Shown: in pieces, positions 31,019 through 36,953 of the stretch
How positions within the stretch are numbered: position 1 is the stretch's first letter
Layout of the letters: every line of letters starts with the position of its first letter
Origin: SXXH01 sp041165735
GTDB lineage: Bacteria; Planctomycetota; UBA1135; GCA-002686595
Length of the DNA: 36,953 bases
Reading direction: 5' to 3'
NCBI GenBank assembly: GCA_046341775.1
Contig: JBKDQQ010000029.1
Location: 1-36,953 of the forward strand
Made by a program: the position numbers and the translations under genes
The notes under the pieces: model-generated
The model's database searches: none
What the model was told of the DNA's origin: nothing
The model's input: only the letters and a program-made list of their open reading frames with translations

Positions 31019-32743
31019 TCACGGCGCCAGCGCGAAGTGCAGTCCGTGCGACATGAGCGGGCCGGCGGGGTCGCCGGGGAAGCGCTCGTACGCCTGCAGC
31101 CAGACGCGCTGCCCGGCGACGAGCGGCAAGCTGGCGCCCTGGGGCAAGGCGGCCCGCAACTGGTTCCAATCGAGGGCGAAGGCTCCATCGCATTGCCCTG
31201 GCGTGCCGCTGGTCCAGAAGAGCGGCGTGCGTTGCAGCCGTCCCGCCACGCACAGCGTTCCGCCACCGACGCCGAAAGGCGTGTTGGCCGGGCCGGCGGA
31301 GCCGTGGACCAGCATGCAGGCGCGCGCTCCGCCGAAGTTCGAACCTTGGATCACGAAGCCCGAGTTGGCGCTGGCGCTGGGCACGCCCGATGCGGACAGC
31401 ACGGGGCGGCACCCATCGGCCGCCACGCCCGACTCGCAATACGCCACCACGGGCGGGGTGCAACCGAAGCGATCGCGCAGGAACACGTCGTAGCCGCCAT
31501 GCGCGTCGTCGGGCACGAGGTTGTCGAGCAGGCTGACGAACGCGGCGTGGCGACCATCGGCCGTGATCGAGCCGCCCGAGTTGTACCAGCCGGCCACCTC
31601 AACGTCGGGCCGCACGCTCAGCCATTCGTTGCGCTGCAGGATCAGGTCGCGCACGAAGGTGTCGGGAACGCCGTCGTGGTCGGCGAAGTCGAGCCGCGCG
31701 GCGCTGACCATGACGAGGAAGCGCCCCGTCTCCGACAACTCGGGGCTCCACGAGCCGCGGATCGCCTGCTGGCCCGAGTTGTCCACGCTGGCGCGGATCG
31801 TGGTGCCCAGCACGAGGTCGCGCACGAAGACGTCCCGCACCCCGTTCGTGTCGCCGGGTACCAGGTTCGAGGCCGCGCTCTGGAAGGCGAGGTAGCGCCC
31901 GTCGCCCGACAGCGAAGGTGTCGTGCTCGCGCCGTTGGCCTCGGCCCCGTCGTGCGCGACGGATCCGCGCACCAAGGCGCCCGTGGACAGGTCGCGCACG
32001 AAGATGTCCGACTTGCCGTTCGTGTCGCCCGACACGAGGTTCGATGCCTCGCTGTCGAAGGCGATGAAGCGTCCGTCGAAGGAGAGCGAAGGCCGCGCAA
32101 GCCCGCTGCTGTTGTCGGGCGCGCCGCCACCCGCGGGGATGCTCGCGCAACGGGTCGTTCCAGCGGCGAGGTCCCGCACGAAGACATGGATCACCCCGCC
32201 TTGCTGCCCCGGCGCGAGCCCCGGCGAAAAACCCACGAAGGCCACGCGCGTTCCGTCCCCGCTGATCGTCGGCTTGGCGCTCCATTGCGTGGCTTGCGCC
32301 TCGCCGTCGGAGAGGTTGACGCGCGTCGTCGCGCCGGCGACGAGGTCGCGCACGAAGATGTCCGGTTGTCCGTTCGTGTCGCCGGCGACGATGTTCGCCG
32401 GGAAGCCCGAGTACACGACGAGGCGTCCGTCGGCGGACACTCGCGGCTCGGAGCACCCGCTCGGCGCGGTGCCGTCGAGCGCCACGCTGACGAGGGTGGT
32501 GCCGCCCGTGGCGCGGTCCCAGGCGTAGACGCGCGCGCCGACGGGGACCGGCGCGCGCAGCAGGTTCGAAGCCGCGGACTCGTAGACGACCACGCCGCCC
32601 CACGCGGCGATGTGGGCCGTGGACGCGCCGAAATCCGCCTGTTCTCCGCGCTTGGAGACGGGGATCTGGATGGTGCACCCCTGGCGGGCGTGCGCGGGCG
32701 ACGCGGGTCCGGCGAGCAGCAGCAGCAAGGCAAGGTGTCGCAT
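31019..32743 (-). CDS. Secreted PD40-like beta-propeller protein
   Basis: A 574-residue protein with a signal peptide (LALLLLLAGPASPAHA, residues 4-19). Residues 40-425 contain about seven repeats of 45-60 residues with the core DGRxVAFxSxASNLVxGDTNGxxDIFVRD and then GTTxR; GDTNG occurs at 121-125, 239-243 and 297-301, with degenerate copies at 356 and 411. The Asp/Asn-rich turn could bind Ca2+. This TolB/PD40-like fold usually binds peptides or glycans. Residues 430-574 are a Cys-containing module (CESGVAADGCRPVLSASG, LVHGSAGPAN, GTPGQCDGAFALDWN, RVWLQAYERFPGDPAG) that I recall as a repeated tail in exported planctomycete proteins but cannot name. A CATAGT hexamer lies 9 nt before the ATG, and no Shine-Dalgarno. 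Confidence 0.8.
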   Translation of the reverse strand: MRHLALLLLLAGPASPAHARQGCTIQIPVSKRGEQADFGASTAHIAAWGGVVVYESAASNLLRAPVPVGARVYAWDRATGGTTLVSVALDGTAPSGCSEPRVSADGRLVVYSGFPANIVAGDTNGQPDIFVRDLVAGATTRVNLSDGEAQATQWSAKPTISGDGTRVAFVGFSPGLAPGQQGGVIHVFVRDLAAGTTRCASIPAGGGAPDNSSGLARPSLSFDGRFIAFDSEASNLVSGDTNGKSDIFVRDLSTGALVRGSVAHDGAEANGASTTPSLSGDGRYLAFQSAASNLVPGDTNGVRDVFVRDLVLGTTIRASVDNSGQQAIRGSWSPELSETGRFLVMVSAARLDFADHDGVPDTFVRDLILQRNEWLSVRPDVEVAGWYNSGGSITADGRHAAFVSLLDNLVPDDAHGGYDVFLRDRFGCTPPVVAYCESGVAADGCRPVLSASGVPSASANSGFVIQGSNFGGARACMLVHGSAGPANTPFGVGGGTLCVAGRLQRTPLFWTSGTPGQCDGAFALDWNQLRAALPQGASLPLVAGQRVWLQAYERFPGDPAGPLMSHGLHFALAP

Positions 32744-32752
32744 GGCCGCCAG

Positions 32753-32758
32753 ACTATG
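32753..32758 (-). promoter_or_regulatory. Candidate -10 box for the propeller gene
   Basis: The minus strand reads CATAGT (4 of 6 consensus matches), 9 nt before the ATG at 32743; no Shine-Dalgarno between. The 97-bp gap upstream also holds a weak hairpin (CGCGCCT at 32774-32780, AGGCGCG at 32795-32801) that may end the preceding operon. Confidence 0.25.
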
Positions 32759-32840
32759 CCGTCGACGGGCGCACGCGCCTGCGGCGGTGTGCGTAGGCGC
32801 GGGCTTCATCGTGCGCATGTGGCCGCGCCGAGTCGTAGCG

Positions 32841-33161
32841 TCAGACCGGTCGTGGCCAGGCCAACCAGCCCACGGTGGCGGAGGCCACGTTGCAGGCCAG
32901 CGACGCGAGCAGCGCGGCGCGCCAACCGCAAGCGAGGAGCGTGCGCAACAAGATCGCCTCCAAGGCCACGACGACCACCTCGACCGGGAACCACCAGGTT
33001 GGATCGTGCGCGACGCACATGCAGGCGAGCGGATGCGAGAGCAAGCTCGCCGCCGCGCCGGCCGCAAGCACCTGCGCGACGGGGAAGGACCGCAACACGA
33101 GCAAGGCGAGCGGCAGCTCGATAGCGAGCGTCGCCGCCAACATGGCCAACGGCGCTTCCAC
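32841..33161 (-). CDS. Small membrane protein, unknown function
   Basis: A protein of about 106 residues with three or four hydrophobic segments (LAMLAATLAIELPLALLVL, VAQVLAAGAAASLLSHPLACM, VEVVVVALEAILLRTLLA, AALLASLACNVASATVGWLAW). It has four Cys, including a short CMC in LACMCVAHDPTWWF. The start is uncertain: the GTG at 33161 follows the stop of the upstream gene by 2 bp and is preferred for coupling; an in-frame ATG lies at 33143. No family recognised. It is the last gene of the sigma factor/vWA operon and could be a partner in the membrane complex (inference). Confidence 0.6.
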   Translation of the reverse strand: MEAPLAMLAATLAIELPLALLVLRSFPVAQVLAAGAAASLLSHPLACMCVAHDPTWWFPVEVVVVALEAILLRTLLACGWRAALLASLACNVASATVGWLAWPRPV

Positions 33162-33163
33162 GT

Positions 33164-33766
33164 TCAGTGCTTGCGCGCGCGGCGCGTCCAAGCCCAGCGC
33201 GCGCAGGCCGCTCCCGCGAGCAGGATGAGCGCCAGTCCGGCGACCATCCAAGGATCGCGGCGACGCTCGTGCGAGACGACCTCCAGCACCAGTTCGTCGT
33301 CCGAGACGCGCGCGACGCGCAGGACCGTGTGGGCCGCCACCACCGTCGAGTACACCGACACCTGGTCGCCCGTCGCGCGCAAGGCGTCGACGCGCACGCA
33401 CGGTTCGGCGCACTCTCCCTCCGTGGCGAGGACGGGATCCGCCCCCTCGCGCGGGAGATGCACGCACGTGCCGTACTTCCCCGAGACCGCGAAGGACTCG
33501 CCCGGCGCGATCGGGCTCCAGTCCCGCATGATGAACGCGCGGTGCACGACCAGCTTGCGCCCGGCGAGCGCCGGGGACGGCTCGATCGACATGGTGGACT
33601 CGATGCGCCTCGAGCCCGGCACGACGACGTCGGCGACGACCGGTGGCGGCAATTGCGCCGCGGCGCTCGCGCCACCGGCGACGAGGACGAAGAACACGCG
33701 CAGCCAGCCCGGCGGGCGACGGGTCGCGCCGTCGGGGAGGATCGCAGGCTGCGCACTCTTCCTCAT
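33164..33766 (-). CDS. Exported protein with C-terminal membrane anchor, unknown
   Basis: A 200-residue protein. Residues 21-38 (WLRVFFVLVAGGASAAAQ) look like a signal peptide or anchor, followed by PPPVVADVVVPGSRR, a beta-rich extracytoplasmic part of about 120 residues with three Cys (GTCVHLPREG, GECAEPCVRV), and a C-terminal span (WMVAGLALILLAGAACARWAW) ending in a basic cytoplasmic tail. Family not recognised. GGAG lies 5 nt before the ATG at 33766, and the gene begins 12 bp after the vWA stop. Topology and position in the operon suggest a membrane partner of the vWA protein. Confidence 0.75.
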   Translation of the reverse strand: MRKSAQPAILPDGATRRPPGWLRVFFVLVAGGASAAAQLPPPVVADVVVPGSRRIESTMSIEPSPALAGRKLVVHRAFIMRDWSPIAPGESFAVSGKYGTCVHLPREGADPVLATEGECAEPCVRVDALRATGDQVSVYSTVVAAHTVLRVARVSDDELVLEVVSHERRRDPWMVAGLALILLAGAACARWAWTRRARKH

Positions 33767-33778
33767 CGCCGCTCCAGT

Positions 33779-36544
33779 CTAGCGCCCTTGCACGCGCTCT
33801 TCCACCAACCGTCGCAGCTCCCGGCGCAGGCGTTCGATGTCCTGCTCGTGGTCGTCCACCTCGAGCGACGCGCCCGATTGCTTCAAGCGTTCGCCTTCGT
33901 GGCGCCGCCAGTGCGCGCGTCGCAACCGTTGCTCCACGTCGCACAGCTCGTCGCATCCGACTTCGGCGCCGAGCCCCAGCGCCGCGGCCTTCTCGAGGAT
34001 CCCGACGAACTCGGCCCATTCGCCATCCTGCGCGCGCTCGTCGCGCAACGCGCGCGCCTCGGCGAGCAAGTCCTCGACGCGGTCTCCCTGCGCATGCGTC
34101 GAACGGCGCAGGAACTCGGCGTACTGCGCCACGATCGCGGCGCGACGATACCCGTGGCTCGCTCCGGCGAAGCCCACGCGGCGGCTCCACGCCACGGGCG
34201 CCTCCATCTCGCGCGCCGCCTCGTCCGCGACCGCCCGGCCGGCCACGCGCGGCTCCTTCCAGCGCAGGCGCACGACCGCGAGCGGCGCGTCGGCGCGCGG
34301 CGTCGCCATCTCGAGCTCGTACAGGGCCGTCATCTCGTGCCCCGCGTTGATCTCGCCCGCGTCGACCTTGTCGTCGCGGAAGTCCGCATCGGCGATGGCG
34401 CGGTTCTCGTAGCCGAGCTGCCGCCAACGGCGCACCTGGCCCGGGTCGAACTCGACTTGCACCTTGGCGTCGCGCCCGACGGGTTGGAACATGCCGGTGA
34501 AGTTGTCGACGAGGGCCCGCCTCGCCTCCTTGGGCGTGTCGACGTAGGTGCACACGCCGTCGCAGGTGTCGGCCAACTGCTCGAGCAGCGCGTCGTTGTG
34601 GTTGTCCATGCCCACGCCGATCGTGTTGAGCAGGATGCCCTTCTCCTTCAGCGGCGCGAGTCCTCGGGCGATCTCGAGCGGATCGACGACGCCTTGGTTG
34701 GCGACGCCGTCCGAGAGGAACACCACGCGATTGACGCACGCGGGGTCGAGGGCCTCGACCGCCACCGCGTAGCCGAGCTGCAGGCCGGCGTTGCTGTTCG
34801 TGCCTCCGTTGGGAGCGAGCGACTGGATGGCCGTCTCGAAGCCGACCTTGTCCGACACCGAGGCCATCGGCGCCACGAGCGACGCCTCCGTCGAGTACTT
34901 GACGATCGCCACGCGGTCGCCGGGCTCGAGCTGCGCCACGAGCAGCCGCAAGGAGTCCTTGACGGTCTCGAGGCGGTTCTGCTCGCGCATCGATCCCGAG
35001 ACATCGACCACGAAGGTCAGACGCAGCGGCTTGCGCTCGAAGGGCGCCAGGTCCTTGGCGCGCACCACGACGCGCAGCATCTGGCGCGCCTCGTCGCCGC
35101 CGAAGCGGCTGGGCGCCAACTCGACGTGGATGGCGAACGGACCGCTGGTCGGCGGCGCCGATTCGGCCTTGAAGTAGTTCACGAACTCCTCGGTGCGCAC
35201 CTGCGCCTTCTCGGGCAGGCGTCCCTCCGCGACGTAGCGACGCGCCAGCGCGTAGCTCGCCGTGTCGATATCGACGCCGAAGGTCGACTGCTTGTCGAGC
35301 AGCGACACTTCGAAGGGATTGTCGCCCCAGAAGCGGAAGTACATGTCGCGCGGAAGCTCTCCGGGCCACGGCAGGCAACCGGCGAGGAGCCTTTGGAACT
35401 CGGCCTCCACTTGCTCTTCGCGCGACGGCGCTTCGGCCTCGGCCACGACGCCGTCGAGATCGTCCAGCACCGGCGAGCCTGCTCCGAAGACATCGCCTTG
35501 CCGGCGCTGCTTGGCTGCTTCCTCGGCCGGTTCCACCCCGCTCGCGGGGTTCGTGGTCGCGGGTCCTCCGTCAAGGCGGAGGCGCTCGCGGTCCGCAAGC
35601 TCCGCGCCCGTCGCCCCGCCCGCGGGCCCGGCGCTGGAAGGTCCGGAGCTCGACGCGCCGCCACCCGTGGGTCGTGCGTTCGGCGCCGCCCCCGACGCGG
35701 CGCGCGACTTGGCCTTGCGGCCGCCGAAGACGCCTGCCTCGACTCCCAAGACCGTCTGCGGGGAACCGCCACCGCCACCACCCACGCCGACGGCGCCTGC
35801 ATCGACGGGCCCGTTCGGCGCGGCGCTCGCGATCGCGGGCAGGCCGCCCTTCGCGTCCGACGACTGGCCCGGGAGGCCGGGCTTGGCGCTGGTCGGCGCC
35901 ACTTCCGCACCCGCCACAGGCGGAGTCGAGGCCTGCGCGGCCGGAGCGAAGTGGAGCACCTCCGTCTTCTCCCATGATGCCTGCGCGGCGGCGCCGTCGT
36001 GGACGCCGCCCGAATCCGAGAGGTCGATACCCTGCAAGTCGCGAGTGAATCCCACTCTCCGTTCCACGACGACCGACTCCTGCGAGCGCGAAGCGACCAA
36101 CGGGCCCGATTCGAGTTCCGCGGCACCCTGCTGGAAGATGTGCAACCAGCCCAGCGCGCCTCCCGCGAGAGCCGCCACGCCCGCGGCGGCCGCGACGCCC
36201 TTCCTGCGCCACCAAGGCGTCACGCGCGCGGGCTGCGCGGCGGCCAAGGTCGCGGCGCGGCTCGCGTCCGACAGGCGCGGCGTGTCGGCCAGCGCCTCCT
36301 CGACCAGGCCCAAGGTCGCCTGGATGCGCGCCAACTCCGCGCGCGCCTCGGGCGACGCGGCCAGCTCGGCCTCGACCGCGGCCAGATCCGCGCCATCCAG
36401 CTCGCCGAGGGCGCGCGCCACGAGCCGCGCGTGCCGTTCGTCCATGATCTCGAAGTCGTCCATGTCGCGCCGCCCTTCGGCGTCCGATCCGTTCCTGTCA
36501 GATCCGTTCCTGTCCGATCCGCTCTTGTCCGAAATATTTGACAT
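33779..36544 (-). CDS. vWA protein (YfbK-like) with anti-sigma-like N-terminus
   Basis: A 921-residue protein. Residues 30-90 (MDERHARLVARALGELDG, EAELAASPEARAELARI) resemble the helical anti-sigma domain, without zinc-binding Cys. Residues 116-136 are one membrane span (VAAAAGVAALAGGALGWL); 140-370 is a Gly/Ala/Pro/Ser-rich linker. Then come the vWA N-terminal segment (YFRFWGDNPFEVS to RTEEFVNYFKAE, 402-461), the vWA domain with MIDAS DVSGSM (514-519), GGTNSN (580-585) and SDG (611-613), and a DUF3520-like tail from about 690 (VQVEFDPGQVRRWRQLGYENR). E. coli YfbK is about 575 residues; the extra length is mainly linker. CCTCCC on the plus strand gives GGGAGG 8 nt before the ATG at 36544. It starts 1 bp after the sigma factor stop. 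Confidence 0.9.
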   Translation of the reverse strand: MSNISDKSGSDRNGSDRNGSDAEGRRDMDDFEIMDERHARLVARALGELDGADLAAVEAELAASPEARAELARIQATLGLVEEALADTPRLSDASRAATLAAAQPARVTPWWRRKGVAAAAGVAALAGGALGWLHIFQQGAAELESGPLVASRSQESVVVERRVGFTRDLQGIDLSDSGGVHDGAAAQASWEKTEVLHFAPAAQASTPPVAGAEVAPTSAKPGLPGQSSDAKGGLPAIASAAPNGPVDAGAVGVGGGGGGSPQTVLGVEAGVFGGRKAKSRAASGAAPNARPTGGGASSSGPSSAGPAGGATGAELADRERLRLDGGPATTNPASGVEPAEEAAKQRRQGDVFGAGSPVLDDLDGVVAEAEAPSREEQVEAEFQRLLAGCLPWPGELPRDMYFRFWGDNPFEVSLLDKQSTFGVDIDTASYALARRYVAEGRLPEKAQVRTEEFVNYFKAESAPPTSGPFAIHVELAPSRFGGDEARQMLRVVVRAKDLAPFERKPLRLTFVVDVSGSMREQNRLETVKDSLRLLVAQLEPGDRVAIVKYSTEASLVAPMASVSDKVGFETAIQSLAPNGGTNSNAGLQLGYAVAVEALDPACVNRVVFLSDGVANQGVVDPLEIARGLAPLKEKGILLNTIGVGMDNHNDALLEQLADTCDGVCTYVDTPKEARRALVDNFTGMFQPVGRDAKVQVEFDPGQVRRWRQLGYENRAIADADFRDDKVDAGEINAGHEMTALYELEMATPRADAPLAVVRLRWKEPRVAGRAVADEAAREMEAPVAWSRRVGFAGASHGYRRAAIVAQYAEFLRRSTHAQGDRVEDLLAEARALRDERAQDGEWAEFVGILEKAAALGLGAEVGCDELCDVEQRLRRAHWRRHEGERLKQSGASLEVDDHEQDIERLRRELRRLVEERVQGR
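36486..36530 (-). repeat. Three tandem 15-bp repeats near the 5' end of the vWA gene
   Basis: GATCCGTTCCTGTCA, GATCCGTTCCTGTCC and GATCCGCTCTTGTCC follow one another without gaps at 36486, 36501 and 36516. They encode residues 6-20 (DKSGSDRNGSDRNGS), a flexible tail before the anti-sigma-like domain. Copies one and two differ at one base, so copy number may vary by slippage, adding or removing five residues without a frameshift. The adjacent start region is unusually AT-rich (36531-36545). Confidence 0.85.
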
Positions 36545-36545
36545 T

Positions 36546-36953
36546 TCACGCACCTCCCGCGCGCACCAGCGGCTCGAGCCGCGCGCCCAGCGACTTGACG
36601 CCCTCCGCCACCAGCCAGCCGACCGTGCCGATCTTGCGGCCCGTGATCCCGGAGATCTCGCGGTAGCTCTTGCCGCCGAGGAGCCGCAGGACGAGCACTT
36701 CGCGCTGGTCGGGCGGCAAGCCCTCCATGGCGCGTCGCACCGCGGCGCGCGTGTCGCCGCGCTCGACCTGCGCCTGCCCGCCATCCTGCGCCTCCGAGGG
36801 CGCCACGAGCGCCTCGCGGTCCCTGCGCCGCCGTTCCGACTTGAGCATGTCCATGCATCGACTCCTGACGACCTTGTGGAGCCAGGACGACAACGCCGCG
36901 CGGGAGCCCTCGGAGTCCCGCTCCCCCAGCTCGGGCGGCGACTTGGCCAGTTG
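36546..36953 (-). CDS. ECF-type RNA polymerase sigma factor (partial, cut by window end)
   Basis: The C-terminal 135 residues of a sigma-70 ECF factor; the frame is open to the window edge, so the N-terminus lies outside. The end of region 2 is SSWLHKVVRSRCMDMLKSERRRR. A short linker is followed by region 4, LPPDQREVLVLRLLGGKSYREISGITGRKIGTVG, a helix-turn-helix that reads -35 elements. In place of the usual helix-3 text (xxGTVKSRLxRA) it reads KIGTVGWLVAEGVKSLGARL. Stop TGA at 36546 is separated by 1 bp from the vWA start, so the two are cotranscribed and coupled. The N-terminal part of the vWA protein is the obvious candidate anti-sigma factor. Confidence 0.9.
   Translation of the reverse strand, partial: QLAKSPPELGERDSEGSRAALSSWLHKVVRSRCMDMLKSERRRRDREALVAPSEAQDGGQAQVERGDTRAAVRRAMEGLPPDQREVLVLRLLGGKSYREISGITGRKIGTVGWLVAEGVKSLGARLEPLVRAGGA

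Noticed and set aside
28530..31493. 987-codon open frame antisense to the S9 peptidase
   Set aside because: Spans two real genes and an intergenic hairpin; no recognisable domain.
32774..32801. 7-bp hairpin as terminator of the sigma/vWA operon
   Set aside because: Short stem with a 14-nt loop and no U-tract; mentioned only in passing.
1..36953. CRISPR array, toxin-antitoxin, restriction or phage-defence cassette, prophage or insertion sequence
   Set aside because: No direct-repeat array, transposase, integrase, nuclease-effector pair or terminal repeats were seen; composition is uniform apart from short promoter-like patches.

Overview
The window is about 37 kb of very GC-rich bacterial DNA, almost fully coding, with many 1-30 bp gene overlaps and no stretch above 300 bases without a gene. 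The mix of families (Tat-exported DUF1501 with DUF1800, a ThuA-like protein, PhoD-type phosphatase, a large YfbK-like vWA protein beside an ECF sigma factor, DUF2752, a prolyl-oligopeptidase-type S9 peptidase, a secreted PD40-like propeller protein) suggests a high-GC member of the Planctomycetota. This is inferred from gene content only; there is no rRNA to confirm it. I saw no tRNA, rRNA, insertion sequence, prophage, CRISPR array or origin, so this looks like ordinary chromosome.

Layout. 92-1149 (-): alpha/beta hydrolase then hotdog thioesterase. 1224-4168 (+): MFS transporter then a polytopic membrane protein. 4181-5703 (-): rpsU then an RluA-type pseudouridine synthase. 5874-8129 (+): RecD2-like helicase. 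8146-10595 (-): carbamoyltransferase then a class I methyltransferase, behind a promoter-like site and a long leader. 10813-12943 (-): SpoU-type RNA methyltransferase overlapping rarA. 12971-14838 (+): ThuA-like protein overlapping rsgA. 14858-17095 (-): folC, an unknown 167-residue protein, DUF2752. 17232-17654 (+): NUDIX. 17674-20639 (-): DUF1800 then DUF1501. 20831-22651 (+): UbiD-family decarboxylase. 22742-24615 (-): tryptophan 2,3-dioxygenase and an MsrA lipoprotein. 24665-26368 (+): a phosphatase-esterase fusion. 26379-30896 (-): S9 peptidase, two unknown membrane-associated proteins, DUF423. 31019-32743 (-): secreted beta-propeller protein. 32841-36953 (-): ECF sigma factor (cut by the window edge), a vWA protein with an anti-sigma-like N-terminus, and two small membrane proteins.

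Functionally the window mixes housekeeping (S21, RluA, RecD2, RarA, RsgA, SpoU methyltransferase, FolC, MsrA) with envelope and secreted functions. No complete biosynthetic pathway or defence system is visible. The most notable points are: (1) the phosphatase-esterase fusion with a strong internal ribosome binding site at the domain junction; (2) a recurring -10-like hexamer 6-10 nt before the start codons of transcription-unit heads, without a Shine-Dalgarno, which points to leaderless mRNAs, while genes inside operons mostly have clear Shine-Dalgarno sites; (3) a carbamoyltransferase whose Shine-Dalgarno lies in a GC stem-loop; (4) the sigma/anti-sigma-vWA operon.
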